This document shows, piece after piece, positions 11,099-24,201 of a DNA stretch of 64,000 nt (position 1 is its first letter; the number at the start of each line of letters is the position of its first letter). Under the pieces are notes generated by a model that had not been told where the DNA came from, made no database searches, and saw only the letters and a list, made by a program, of their open reading frames with translations. The position numbers and the translations under genes are program-made. This DNA is from Phallusia mammillata (Eukaryota; Chordata; Ascidiacea; Phlebobranchia; Ascidiidae), in NCBI GenBank assembly GCA_003260075.1, contig QLIY01000170.1, positions 145,920 to 209,919 on the forward strand. Direction: 5' to 3'.

Positions 11099-12568
11099 CA
11101 ACCAGGGAGGAATTTTAACACTTTATGGGAGAACTTTACTTTTATCTGTGGTTTGTAAACAGAGACTGTAGCTATGGGAATATGACCTGTGAAGTTGATA
11201 GAATTGTACTAAATTTTAAATGATCTTTCTATGGTATAGAATCTACTATGCAGAGTATTAGGGAGGAATGAAAATGTTTTGAACCTAAAGAAAAGTAATT
11301 GCCTTTAAACATTTATTACAGGTGATACATTATGATACATTATGATACATTATACACCAAAGTTTAGAGCATACTTTAAGGCCGGGGTGTCAAACATTGC
11401 GGCCCTCAAAGAGTTTTTGTGCGGACCGCGAAGTCCTAGTATAGTTGATAACTTTTAGCTCGCAGACCGGCAAACTTTCAAAACAAATTTTGCGGACCGG
11501 TGGACTTTCAAAATCAACCCAAAATGTATCAAGACAAAAATATGTAATTCAAAAAAAGTATGAAAAATTAAATTTAATGAGAAGTTTGCTGCTGTCTGTT
11601 TGATATCATACATGTTAAATGCGGTTCTAATGAAGTTTCTGCACGGTGAAGTAGAGCATTGACTTCCACACGATTTCTCATGGTTCAACATCTTGCAATT
11701 GAGATAAAAAATTGTAGTATATTTGGCGGACGGGCAGGAAAGTTGACAGGGACCGGTACCAGTCCGTGGACCGGCGGTTGAGAACCACTGTTTTAGAAAT
11801 TATGTGTTTTACTCAGGCAGGATATCCTGTCAGGCCAGTGAGTTTACATGAATCAATTATTCTCGATTAGTGGTACATGCAACGTTTTAATAAAATGATG
11901 GAAATAACCCATTGTATGGCATTGTTTGGGGGGGGGGAGACAAAAATATGTAATTCAAAAAAAGTATGAAAAATTAAATTTAATGAGAAGTTTGCTGCTG
12001 TCTGTTTGATATCATACATGTTAAATGTGGTTCTAATGAAGTTTCTGCACGGCGAAGTAGAGCATTGACTTCCACAGGGGGGGGGGGGGGGGGGGGGGGG
12101 GTTCAACATCTTGCAATTGAGATAAAAAATTGTAGTATATTTGGCGGACCGGCAGGAAAGTTGACAGGGACCGGTACCAGTCCGTGGACCGGCGGTTGAG
12201 AACCACTGTTTTAGAAATTATGTGTTTTACTCAGGAAGGATATCCTGTCAGGCCAGTGAGTTTACATGAATCAAATATTTCTCGATTAGTGGTACAACGT
12301 TTTAATAAAATGATGGAAATAACCCATTGTATGGCATTGTTTTCACTTAAAGCTCAGTTGGTTCTTTCATGCTGTTACACTGTATATATATCTGTTATTT
12401 ATAACAATATTATTGCTTTTTAATGTAGTTAATGGCATTATTGGACATTTTACTTTTTAATCATGCAATTTTGTTGTTATCATGTTATACTGTAACAAAT
12501 GTTTCGATAGTGCGGCCCTGGACTCACATAAAAGTTTATTTTTGGTCAAAGTTGTTTGAGTTTGACAT
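11099..12568. mobile_element. Composite cluster of hAT-like elements, internally duplicated
   Basis: Several element ends are stacked here: CAGTGGTTCCCAACC at 11099, GGGGTGTCAAACATTGCGGCCC near 11385 with its partner GTTTGACATCC near 12558, and GGACCGGCGGTTGAGAACCACTG near 11769-11791 and again near 12187-12209. The block from 11533 to about 11927 is repeated at 11939 to about 12341, the copies being interrupted by G runs at 11928-11937 and 12077-12101. Exact element borders cannot be fixed by eye and no target duplications were found. Confidence 0.55.
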
Positions 12569-14133
12569 CCATGCCTTATCCACTTTTGTGCCCCTTACTT
12601 GTGCCACAATATTTTTTAAAATATGGCAATCTTTATATTTGTTACCAACCATGTTTTAAACATAAGTACAGATTGACAAAAAGTACAGATTTGTTTGGGG
12701 AATAATTAGAAATAAATACAATGAGCTTTTTTACAAATTTTAAAATTCCTAGATTTTATTCGTCAAAAACTAATTTGCTGCATTTGAAAAGTGCTGCATG
12801 TTAGTTTTTAAATATGTGCACTTATTGCCTAAAACATAGGTTCCCAGCCGGTGGTATGCAATGGAATTTCAATAGGGAACGTGAACACTTTTTAATATTT
12901 TATTTATTTTGTATTTTTTCACACCAATCGCTCATTTTGACATAAAACATTTGTTACTAAAAAGTTATGTATCATTTTTATTGCTTCCAGTGCAAAATTG
13001 AGACGTTAGCAACTTTTTGTAAGCGAAAAGTTTTGTTCAATTGTGTCAAAGCTAAAATACGGCTTACAAAATATTGTGTCACATGATGTTTTACCTGACA
13101 TTCGGTATGTAACAGTTGTTTGTTAGAAAATACTTCTTTCTACACATGAGTGGTACGCAGTGACCATGCATAACCTTAAAGTGGATACAGCCACAGAAAG
13201 GTTGGGATTTGCTGGCCAAAGTAACTGTATAGATTGGCAAAGTCATTGTAAATAACCCTTCCCAAAAACAATGCATAACACTTATTTATGTTCCAACATT
13301 GCACAGGCATGTAGTGCACCACATCTCTGCACTCTATGCCAAAGTATGCTTTAATGCCAAGGTTTTTGTTGAAGAGAGTTACATGAAGCTAAGCAGATTG
13401 AGTGAACTGCCACTTATGATCATATAAATCTGGGCAAGCATGTCATGTTATACTGCCTCTTACTTCCATAATGAAAAGGGCAGATTAGTGCAAAATTATA
13501 TATCACATATTATCCGAATACAGATATAAAAGCACTATACTTCCAGTCATTTAACAGGCCTCTTATTGTCTCAAAACATGTAGATTGAAACATGGGCCCA
13601 TAACTGCAGTTAGCATACACTTATTATTCTCAGCATTTATTTTTCAGACTCAGTATGCAATAACTGCAATAAAGGCTTGGCTAAAAATCTCACCGAGAGT
13701 TCAAGGTCATTTTGGTGGTATTCTTCAGGCTAATTTTAATTGGTTGAGAAGCCATGTTCTTCTGCAAAGAAAAAACTCATTTTCAGATAGCTACAACCTA
13801 CATCCACATCAGATTTAATATCACAACCAGTACAGAGTAAATTTCATAGGTCTATTTTAAAGCAAATGGCAATAAACCTCTTACCGTTTTTCAACGTTCC
13901 GAGAAGCAGAAAAAAAATTCAGTTGACACACGGAATTAAAATCGGTTAATACAGCAACAAGAGTGATACTAGTCTGAAAACATCAGAATAAAAAGTTACC
14001 AGTCTTGCTACGTTGCTGACGTTGCGCAACACAAGTTCCTCATTTGCTTACGAACACGAACTTTACATTCGCAGCTGAATTTATCAGAAACTGAAAAAAG
14101 TCAAACACAATAATCTCATCCAGTTTACCACTC

Positions 14134-14337
14134 GAGGCGGTATAATCACATTTTTCCTGGACGCTTCAATCAAAAGTTATCCGATATCTACAGTTAGGGT
14201 CAAAAGTTGTTATGTCAGAACAAATTAGTGGGGGGGGGGTGAGGCGGTATAATCATATTTTTCCTGTGCACTTCAATCAAAAGTTATACGATATCTACAG
14301 TTAGGGTCAAAAGTTGTTATGTCAGAACAAATTAGTG
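14134..14337. repeat. Direct duplication around a 10-G run
   Basis: The block 14134-14230 recurs at 14241-14337 with about five mismatches, offset 107 bases, with ten Gs (14230-14239) between. The offset equals that of the copy pair at 8594/8701. Probable allelic contig overlap that was not collapsed. Confidence 0.65.
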
Positions 14338-15161
14338 TTATTTTAGCTATTCCTTCCCAGACTCAAATAGTCTCAGCAATTGCGAGCGTTTTGCAGAATT
14401 TAAAGACACGCTTCGCGGCAGGAAAAAGACATGGTAGAAACTAATCAAAGGTTTCCATCTTTGTCGTGCTTATAGCCAAAGTAAACACGACAAACGAAAA
14501 GTGCAAATAAAAGAAGATAATCCTGTCGGCTTATTTCAAGAGCAATATATTTTAAGGGCAGTTTCACAAATAAAATGACATCCGTCGTTTTAACCAGCTC
14601 TGGTCAGTTTAAATACTCTTTGTACAGCTCTTGTTGTCATTCTTTTTGCTGGCTCTTTTTTACCAGCTCAATACGAAAAAAGTAAGTTTTAATATAAACT
14701 GCAAAAGTCGTTTTCTGATGTTGATGTGAGAAAAAAATACGCTTTCACCCCATACACATACATGAAGTTATTTGTTGCAAGACGTCACATAAAGCACTAG
14801 AACAATTAGGCTAGATGTGTTCCGAAAAATTGTTCATGACGCACCAAGCGATTTATTTCAATTTACTTGTTTTTCGGGTGCTGTCAACGTGGCACAAGCG
14901 CCACTTCAGAGCGCTCGCGTTTAGTGTGTGAGAGAGAGGGCACTAGAGAAAAGAACGCGCTTTTTGTTTAGGCTACATTGTTTTGCACTCAAATCATAAA
15001 CTTAATTTAGGGGGAAGGTTTCCAAAAGTGTAAACAGTCAGTCACCCGACCTTCATTGCTGTACGATTGCAAACATATTACACTTAAGTAAAACTAATCA
15101 CGCATCATGTCGTCAACTTAAGAAGCAAAACTTTGCAGTGCCGAGCGCATGTAGCCTATAC

Positions 15162-15385
15162 CAGGGGTCGGCACTGCGGACCGGTTTTGAAAGTGAAATT
15201 TTATCGCGGACCGGTCTTTAAAAAACTACAAATATTTAGCAATGAAAACGCTTAAATTAGTTTATCTTCCCCGGGATACATAGGCAAAATGTTTTGTCGC
15301 ATTTTACCTGAAAAAATTATACGGCCCGGCAACGAACTCCTCGCGGACTGGTACCGGGCCGCGGACCGGCGGTTGCCGACCACTG
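15162..15385. mobile_element. 224-bp hAT MITE with exact TSD
   Basis: Ends CAGGGGTCGGCA... and ...TTGCCGACCACTG are imperfect inverted repeats flanked by the exact 8-base duplication GCCTATAC (15154-15161 and 15386-15393). The interior repeats GCGGACCGG. It lies just downstream of the 3' end of the minus-strand kinase gene. Confidence 0.88.
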
Positions 15386-15891
15386 GCCTATACGATTTAA
15401 AAAAAATCTTTTACCGAAAAAATATATCCGGCACGGGATACAGATCTGGCATTAGGCCTAAGCACAACTTAAAGTAGTACTTCCATTCAGCAATAGGGAT
15501 AGTTTTTCATTAACATTAGTCAAGAAGAGATATTTGGTACTAGGCCTATACATAGGATATGCAGCGGTGCATATTTGGTGTTTATTAGGCCTACTGTGTT
15601 TTCATTCATCGGATCGCACTTCGCGTTGATCCACACTATCTGTTTCTGTATAAAATTGGCTTGATAACAGATTGCAACTTTGCTTTCGGATTAACTGGAG
15701 CTAAAAATAAAGATGTGCGGTATCTACTAAATGTGGCAGTTCGAAGCTGTGGAAGCAAAAAGTATCAAAAAATAATTTCATAATGAATACGTTTCAGAAA
15801 ATAATGCAAATTCATTTGGTTGGAACAATACAAAATGTACTCTTATATAGTTAACGACTTGTGGAAGCAAGAAAACCGAATGTAGATAGGC

Positions 15892-18800
15892 CTACACAGT
15901 GATGTGACCATAATGCATACACGCTTCACTGGCAAATTCGCTGTAACCAGTTGAAGAGAGATCGGAGCTAGTCACGGGACTCGAATCCAGCGATTCCTCG
16001 AAAGCTACGAGGTCTTTTCCCGAAAAGCCAAGATTCACAGTAGGCATTGGTGGCTTTATATAGGTTTGATTCTCGAAAACAAATGGATCGTTCACATCGA
16101 CTTCGAAACTGATTTTGCTAGTTGTAGCCGAAAAGCTCCCCTCGGCAGAATTCTCAGAGCTTTGTTGGGTCGAATGGCGGCATAATGGTTTAAAGTCTGA
16201 CTGCATAGTTTTAGGAGTAGACATGTCCCATAATTCAAACTTATCGTTGGTGTGTTTCGCAAAACACATTTCAGATGGTACGTAATTGAACGGGGCGGGA
16301 AGTCTTATTTCTGTGTCGGGTACTGTCAGCTCTTCAGGTTCTGTATCTGACAGTGAAAACAACCCGGCGAGATAACAATTTGAGCAGAAGGTGTCGTCGC
16401 TGCTCGAACTCGACTCACAGTCGTAATTGCGATGTACAGTGACAATGTGTGGATTAGTTGAATGAATTTTGGCCTTTGTTTCCTGAATAACAGGCTGTTT
16501 AAGTTTTTAAAAAAAGTTTTAGACAAATTCAACCTACTTCTGTTAGTTGATAATCGCGAAAAAAGTTGGAAAGCGTCGCAAAATCAATTCGGTCTTCGGG
16601 TTTCCATTGCCAGCAGTTTTGCATTGTTTCGTAACTGTAAGGAAAAGGGTATTGCAACATTTCCTTGTTTTCAGAAACTCGAAGAGAAACTTGTGTTAAT
16701 GCTTTGTTTCGCAACTTTGCTGCAGTTGATTTGGTGAGAGCGGATGTAGTCAATTACGGCTGGGCGAATATTACCGCGGAACATGATATTGCAATAATTA
16801 CGAAATCAATCTTTCACTTAACGTTATAGTGAGCATAGTTAACACGTGCATTATTTCGAAACATATGCTGAGCTGCGCTGATTTTTCTTACGGCTGTGTT
16901 TGGTTTTGCACTAACAAAGCTAAAATGATGTCTTTGTGTTAAAAAATTGTTGAAAAAAGCCAAACCAGATATACAAGCAAAAAATGTCGCGTTTTTAACT
17001 TTATTTCACCTTTATGCCACTTTCACCATATTTTAAAGAAATGTTGGGTAATTAAATAGTATTTTCGGAAACCGTTGATCAGTAATTCTTATAGGACAGG
17101 GGTGCCAGAGTTGCAAGCGGGCCCGAAATCTGAGCCCGAACCCGGCCCGAACCCGAAAGTATAAGCCCGAAGCCCGGCCCGAACCCGAAACGTTTTTGCA
17201 AAGCCCGTTAAGGCCCGAAATTTTGATTGACAGGCCTATCCACGAAAGCCTTGCAACAAAGGATAAGAAAGAAAAAAAAAAAAGACAACAAACACAATGA
17301 ACAATAGTAGACAATGGGGTAAACAATATGTTTTAGAGTAGGGTGGGCATTAGGTCAAAGCCGGAGTTACTTAGCTGAGTGATTTTATTTAAAAAACAAT
17401 GGCGGACACGGAACGTAAAGTCAGGCCCGTTTTAAGCCCGTTTTCTCACAAATACCTAAGCCCGAACCCGGCCCGACTTGCAACTCTGAGGGGTGCACAA
17501 CCTGCGGCCGTACGGCCACATACGGCCGCAGAAACGAGTTTGTGCGGCCGTGAATATGTTTTTCAAAATATTTGTACTGGCAGCCGTGACGTAAATACAA
17601 CCCTTTTGCTAAATCTTTTCATTTTCAAAGATTTTGTGGTACTGAAAAGAGTATTCCCAGCCCAGTAGCTATATGCGCCAGGCTATTTGCACACCTATTG
17701 TTTGCAAACAAACGCGTAAAACAATGAAAACAAGGTACCACAAGCGTTACAATGCCATTAGGATTAGATGGTATATATATATGATGTAAAGTTTACATCA
17801 TATATATAAACCAATTTATTTACATCAAAAATTTTCAAACAAAAACATCAAGCAGGTGATTGGTGGCCGGTGGTGAAATAAGGAAGCGGCCGTCGTAGCG
17901 AAAAGGTTGTGCACCCCTGTTCGGACAGCAGAATGACGGAAATAACAACCTTTATTCTTATCAACGTTAGATCGTGTCAATGGTTTAAAAAACATAGGTT
18001 TACAATATAGTATTTCGTATCTGTGCCGTTAGGGTGCTATATGCAAGACATTTAGAACGGAATTCATTGACAAAAGAAATTCTAGAAAACATGGAACAAA
18101 CGTTTTGTTCAGCAGATTGATATATAACATATAAATATATAGCTTGTCTCTGTTTAAAATATAAATATATAACTTGTCTCAGTTTAAAAATTAAAGGCCG
18201 TAACTGCTTGTGTATCGATGTTGAGGTTGACCGTAACATTTCGGCCTGTTGTTCTTTACGGTTTATTATGGTCATATAGTTTTCCTGTCACAGCTACAAT
18301 AAGTTTGAATATCTTAACGGAACGTAGTGTAGGAGGGGAATAACGCATAGCAGTAAAAGTTTGAAATAACAAACTTACATGCTGTCAGACGCAAATTGGG
18401 TCTGTGGCAGCCTTGATCCTTGTCGAAGAAAGTCATACAGAAATTTAGGTTCGATTTTTGAGTACGGTTCGTCCCCAAGTGCAAACATTTCCCACAGAAG
18501 CACGCCGTACGACCACCTAAAATCAGTGTGCTTATTCGAACGCTGTTCACAAGCAGTTTTCAAATTATCATTAGCACCCAAATGATTACAACAAAAAGGT
18601 TTCATTAAACGTATTTACACAAAGTTTACAAATAAAACTATAAAGTAAAGTATATGCTGTACCGACAAGCAAATACATAATACGTTGTGAATATTTTTTT
18701 AAGTATGTCGTGTTTTGTTACTACATCGGCGCGCATTACATTTATGTGTTAACAATAGGGCGTTCAGTTAGAGCAGGGGTGCACAACCTGCGGCCGTACG

Positions 18801-21800
18801 GCCGCATGCGGCCGAGTAGACGATTTTGTGCGGCCGTGAACATGTTTATTAAAATATATGCACTGGCGGCCGTGACGTAAAAACCTCTTTTGCTAAATAT
18901 TTTGACTTTCAAACTGCATGAAATAGATTGTGTAAGACTGTAAAGAATATTACCAGCCTAGTGACCCTGTGCATCACACTTTATATACGCCTAGTGTGTG
19001 CAAACAATGCAAATAAACAGTCACCTTTTGCGTCGCAATATAGATTATGACGTCATAAATAACTCGGACTGGTCGTCAGACTGTTTAGCTCAATCTGTGG
19101 ATCAAGTTTTAAATTATCCGGGCTTTTTGGACGCCATTAGATGGTTTATGTGGGACAAGTCCTATTTTCACATAATAAATTTAAAAACAAAAACAAGCAG
19201 GTAATTGGCGGCAGTTGGTGAAGTAAGAATCTGCGATGCGGCCGTCTTAGCAAAAAGGTTGTGCAACCCTGAGTTAGAGGTAACGTACTGCCCAAGAAAA
19301 TATTTTCGTAATTTCACTCACACATCTGACGCAACAGAATATTTGTCGTACAACAAAGCTTCTGGGGCGGTCCATTTTGCTGGCTTTTCCTGTTTACAAA
19401 AGTAACATGAAAGTAAACAAAAACAAACAAAAAACTAAACAAAAAACTTAGGCAGCAATAGCAAAAGTAATGTCACATCAAAAAAGAAATTTGTATTTAG
19501 CTGATATTTACGTTGGAAGTTGGCTAAGGCATATCAGCACAAACGCAATTAAAGACAATTCAAAGAAACGGAAATGCAATCTTACCCAACGGGAACAAGC
19601 GCGGTAATAATTCTTGTTTTCCATTTGTTTGGAAAGCCCAAAATCGCCAATCTTTATAATTTTATTTTTGGTCAAAAGAATATTTCTGGCGGCCAAGTCC
19701 CGGTGCAAAATCTGGATTAACAAAGCTGTTTGTAATTGTGGCACAGTACTTAGAAACTCCTGTTTATTACTTTTCTGCTTGACAAATGCTCCATGCCGAG
19801 TGAAATTTGGTGCGCGAAAGAAAGCAACTGACCCAAGTCTAGAATTGCCCTGTTCGCAGCAGCTGGGCTCGTTTGAATCGCCAATCGGGTTTTAAATTTC
19901 AGCACATACGATCGTAAATTTCCTCCCTCTGCTAGTTCCATCAGCAGCATCGGAGCCTGCTGCACCCGTCGCTGAAATAAAAAGAAAATGCAAAGCGTTT
20001 TATCATTCTTATAATCTGCTGGGCCGACGCCCGCCTACTACGTACTGCGCAGAGGTTTACTATACAACGGAAACCGCGGAAGTTGTAAACCATTGCAGCC
20101 GTGCAACAGAATTTGGAGAAGACTACGTTTACAAAAATGTTCACAGCATGATCTTGCGAACAAGAGAAGCAATTTCAATTATAATTGACAAGGTAAACGT
20201 TGTCTTCACGTACGTGAAAATTGAGATAATCCAATATGCAGGTTCCAACCAAAGATATAACATTTTGGTGATAGCCTGATTGGATAATAGTTTTGGCTTC
20301 TTCCACAAATGCTTTCAAGTCGCATGGGCGAAAATCATCTGAAAAGTCACCTCATTTAATACATGACGGTATGTCATAATGTAGCATGCATCTTACCACG
20401 CAAAACCTTTACAGCAACAGGTCTCACTGGTTCCCCGCACAGCGAAATCAAATAACCTTTGTAAACATGTCCAAAGTAACCGCTTCCGAGTATGTTATTT
20501 TTCCAACCTTCAACCAACCTGCAACAACGCAACAAAAACCTCCTGTTAACTGCGTCAACCAGTTTGGTAAGGTGTGTATGAAACACGTTTGGGGCGCTCA
20601 GTAACGTGAACTGCAATAACAACATGCGAGCAGTTTGAATTGTGTAAGGGGACCTCTCACCTCTCACGCGAAATTTCCTTCGGACCAACAAGCTTGATGG
20701 CATCTTTGGAAATGGCGGGAAACGCTTCGACCTGCGCGAAGCAAACACACGTGGCAAGCTAGCCGACTGCGCGTCTAGTCAATCACATTTTATAAACGCA
20801 TTAAACTTGACATAACAGTACTACAATGACTGCACCATAACAGTTAAGTCGAACTAACGTGTTACTTCAACTGTTTAATGGAATGAAGTGCAAATGTACA
20901 TGGTGTTTTATTCAAACAAAACCTAAATAAACAACATTTGTGATGTCATACCTGGTTCAATGCGCAGTATTCGGTGGTAGTGTGCTGAGATTTGCAAAAC
21001 TTTGTGTCTGGTTCTTTCTCTATCCAATCATGTAATTTATGCTCAACAACGCTTTCCACAAACAATCCATTTCCAACCACCTTCTATTGTTCACAATTAG
21101 ATTAACAGAATATATAATAAGTAAAAAAAAACATAGTAAATATTAATAAAATATTGATAGTATTATACCTGGAATTTTATCTTTTTTAACTCACGTCGAC
21201 ACAAGTGGGTTGCAGCGATAGTGACTACCAATACAAACACCGGCAAGATTAAGAGTAGGTGTGGTACCAAGGTTATCAGGTTCGGAGATCTGAAATTCAC
21301 AACTATTTCCTTTTCATTTTAAATTTACAATTAAATGCACCAACTGAATGGTTAAAATATATTTCATTAAATATTTTTTAAATATTTTCAGGCTAGCACA
21401 AACTCGCAAATTTACATCTAGTTTCTAACCAGCAAAATCCGACTGTGGCCCGTCAATGAAGAAAGTGTGATTAAATCCCCCGACGGCATTTTGCACAGAA
21501 CAAACGTATCGACTGGCTGCACAGGCAACGTTGACCTGTAGTAGAAAGTTTACAGGTTGCTTAATATAGTATCGCACCTAATCTATTGAGTAATGACATC
21601 ACTTCCACGTGTTCCCACGGACCTGCCATGTGCATGTATTTCGACCATGACGGCAAGACGTAATAACTGTATATTTTAATGATAAATAAGTTGAATGTGA
21701 GAGGTTTTGGTAAAATACCTTAGAACAACGACCTTGATTTAGATTTAGACTGTTAGAGGGATTTTTTTTAAGTGTTTTGATAATGGATTAAAAATAGGGG

Positions 21801-23275
21801 AAAATCTGATTTTTTCTCTACATTACGTACATATAGCCCACCTCTTGCAGTCCCTGCAAGGTTTCTTGTATTTGTTGGCGGTCATTAAATATCCTTGTCC
21901 ATGTAATATTTGTCCCACTTGAATCATTTGCCATGTAACGGCATGACAGTTGAATGGTTTCCGAAGTATTTAAGCAAGATTTGTTTGTGTAATGTTGCAA
22001 AGTTGAAAGATCTCTCATGTTAAAAAACTTCACCGGGGGACTTTGTTTATCTAAAAAATAGTGCTTAAAAATCTTTCACGCGGCGTAACGTATAACTTCA
22101 ATCAAATTGATCTTACTTCTCTAAATATAAATTTTGTTTTTTCATCAACAAAACAAAGTTGAAACACAAGTTTCGCAGTTACCTCGATTTTGTACAAGTA
22201 CCATGTACATTCTTTGCTGCACAGTTGTTGCAGTATCATTTTGTATTACTTGACAAGAGTAAATTCCACTGTCAGATATCTTTACCCTTCGAATTTGCAA
22301 CTTTGAATCCATAATAAACGGCCTTTCTTGACAACCAAAGATTTTAAACTAAAAGTATAACCAATCAATTTTACAAACAATTAAGCAAATGAATGCTTTA
22401 CAACAATACGAACCCTTTTGCGCTTTTTTATGGTTTGGTCGTACTTCGTCCAACGAATTGTAAGGTAAGGAGCTCTCAAGTTTGTTCGTTGAAAGCTTTC
22501 CCTGCGATAAGCCAAGTCGAGACAATTCATTTCGACCTTTGAACCAGGACTGGCATGCTGCAGCCATCTGGTTCGACTGCGCCAATGATATTGACCTCCT
22601 TGATATAAAAATGTTTAACGATACACTTGATGACAAGAACACTAACAAATTTCGTTTACCTTTGTCGTACACTGTTGGTGGTATGTAGGACCGTTTCAGT
22701 TTTTTACACATTTTTTTGTGCTTTCGAGCCTCTGGAAATTTCATATAGCTCGGAAACATGAGTGGAATCTAATAATTCGAGAAATACAGTTCATTGTCAT
22801 GATATCAAGCAAACTCACAGTCAAAAAGTTTTGACAAAACACGCACTTTATCTTTCGTACTATGTGTACTCTAAATAATCTTGCATGAACATTCGTTGTT
22901 TGTTAATTTAGTTATTTCTTATCATATACCAGTTATAATTTTTCATTTGACCAGAACTCGGAAAACATTGGGCCGCGGCCCGATGTCAGTCACTCGTAAA
23001 GTATATCCAACCGGGTCGCACAAAAACAGTACGTTACATTGCTTAAACATGATAGAAACGCAATGTATGGGGCACCAAATACTATACCTGGCGTAAACAT
23101 TTGTTATTTTGTAGGTGACCGCAAAATAATGCCTGACTTAAATTGGCCCACAAAGTAAATATACTAGCTGATTTCTGCGCTGGAGAATTTTTTTCCAGTG
23201 ATCAAAGAAATACACGATTTTCAAATACATTTACCTTGTTGCTGTTGTGCTTTTTTTCTGTGCAACTTTTTATCT
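15892..23275 (-). CDS. FGFR-like Ig-domain receptor tyrosine kinase (5' end unresolved)
   Basis: Minus-strand exons, all phase-compatible: 23275-23235, 22768-22660, 22598-22402, 22348-22183, 22050-21827, 21535-21430, 21302-21169, 21083-20952, 20731-20661, 20518-20397, 20338-20214, 19971-19771, 19711-19586, 19389-19322, 18516-18379, 16634-16538 and 16482-15892. Two Ig domains are visible: the first with VEMNC, IRW and SGIYSC, the second with LSC, ITW and YVC. A hydrophobic segment (LLLILPVFVLVVTIAA) is the membrane span. The kinase has LGSGYFGHVYKG, VAVK, HRDLAARN, DFG, a YY pair in the activation loop and APE; the kinase insert is short. The tail has possible SH2 sites (YIKPP, NYVPSE, GYSEF). 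The linker between Ig domains, the ISRERLV lead-in and the short insert fit FGFR better than VEGFR or PDGFR. No signal peptide, first Ig domain or acid box was found; the two upstream exons are basic. Expected role: ligand-activated signalling at the cell surface. Confidence 0.85.
17097..17919. mobile_element. hAT element of the CAGGGGTGCACAACC family, interrupted by a nested element
   Basis: Left end CAGGGGTGC at 17097-17105 continues after a nested insertion as ACAACCTGCGGCCG, and the right end is GGTTGTGCACCCCTG at 17905-17919. The interior matches the copy at 18774-19271 (CGGCCGT, TTGCTAAAT and CATCAAGCAGG segments). It sits in the kinase gene's intron between 16634 and 18379. No exact outer target duplication is seen. 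A short AT-rich hairpin, TATATATATGATGTAAA against its complement, lies near 17774-17808. Confidence 0.8.
17106..17488. mobile_element. 383-bp hAT MITE nested in another hAT element, exact TSD
   Basis: Ends CAGAGTTGCAAG and CTTGCAACTCTG are perfect inverted repeats. The 8 bases AGGGGTGC flank it exactly (17098-17105 and 17489-17496), and these 8 bases are themselves part of the host element's terminal repeat. Subterminal sequence is made of CCCGAACCCGG-like repeats. Confidence 0.9.
18774..19271. mobile_element. 498-bp hAT element in a kinase intron, exact TSD
   Basis: Ends CAGGGGTGCACAACC and GGTTGTGCAACCCTG, with exact duplication AGTTAGAG at 18766-18773 and 19272-19279. It lies in the intron between the exon carrying the APE motif (19389-19322) and the next kinase exon (18516-18379), about 50 bases from the 5' splice site. 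Second copy of the family at 17097-17919. Confidence 0.92.
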
Positions 23276-23524
23276 CTTGCAATTAAATTAGACTTTAACT
23301 TTCCCTTCCCCGATGCTCGAGGCCGGGGTAACAACAATCAAAAGGAAAAATAATCTTTATCGTTTCAGTTATTCACCAGAACCCAATCCACTTGCTTATA
23401 ATCTCTCTGACCTGTTTTAGACCTGCAGTTTCTGTCGCCGGTTTAGAAATGGTGTGTTCACCCGATTTAAATTCTGTCCATTAAACTGGGCGTAACATTT
23501 GAAAAGTATTTTGTTGTAATTTAC

Positions 23525-23608
23525 CGATAACTTCTAAATTTATTTTATATCTTCCTTTTCGCCAAAGCAGGGTTATACAAAATATTTGAAAATATGCATA
23601 ATCGATTT
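23525..23608 (-). CDS. Possible further 5' exon of the FGFR-like gene
   Basis: An open stretch bounded by TTTGAG and the donor ATCG-GTAAAT encodes IDYAYFQIFCITLLWRKG followed by RYKINLEVI. Its phase fits the next exon (23275-23235). The hydrophobic run could be part of a signal or an Ig strand. The acceptor is poor (no clear pyrimidine tract), so the exon is tentative. Confidence 0.3.
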
Positions 23609-24062
23609 CTCAAACCAGAAACGTTGAACGCCGGATTAAGGCTATCTCACAAAATTAGTGGCTTGTAATGTCGATTGCATTTCCTATAAAAACTAGCTTA
23701 AACTCCCATGCGGTATTTCAACAATGCAAATCTACCCATACGTAGTTGCCACTACATGCATTGATAAATATCAGATAAAAAAACAACAGACGTCAACTTT
23801 ACCAGTAGAATTAGGAAGATTAATATTTTTGCATCTCCTCGTATTCCATTGATCATAATTTCACGAGCAAAGTTTCATTATTTCCAATTCATCCTTGACC
23901 TTGCCAGTACAAAGCATCACCAAACTAATCCATTTTAGATATCCAGAGGATCGACATTTGTAGTAAAGCAACACGCACTTTTGTTTAATATTCCTACAGA
24001 AACCTACAAAGCAATTGCTGCATAAAACTTAAAGCTGAATAACAAGCTGTGAGCAAGCTTAC

Positions 24063-24175
24063 CCTATAGGGTGAAACGCGGCGCCGCTGTGGTGTCGATT
24101 TACACCTTTTCCTAAATACTTTTTCGCTGACAAAATTGTTTTGCGTTTTGATATTTTTTGGGTAGAGTCACTCAT
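24063..24175 (-). CDS. Candidate first coding exon of unknown gene
   Basis: ATG at 24175 opens 37 codons starting MSDSTQKISKRKTILSAKK and ending at a good donor (GG-GTAAGC), on the minus strand upstream of the kinase gene. It has no signal peptide, so it is an unlikely start for a receptor, and its phase (two spare bases) does not fit the exon at 23525-23608. It may belong to an independent gene in 22.9-24.2 kb or be a chance frame. Confidence 0.3.
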
Positions 24176-24201
24176 GGAAAGTTTAGAACTACACAAAGAT
24201 A

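Larger units (their letters stand above)
10618..15891. other. Intergenic or 5' region between CHTOP and the kinase, repeat-rich
   Basis: Contains a repeat cluster at 11099-12568, a duplicated segment at 14134-14337 and a hAT MITE at 15162-15385. Two short minus-strand stretches end in good donors (before CTCTTACCG near 13882, and before GTTACCAGTC near 13998) and could be untranslated first exons of CHTOP, but no coding content supports them. No gene could be supported in 12570-13860 or 14340-15160. Confidence 0.5.

Noticed and set aside
22349-22759. 136-codon minus-strand frame at the 5' side of the kinase gene
   Set aside because: It mixes several frames; the spliced reading uses a different frame that shows a proper Ig domain (VEMNC...IRW...YSC).
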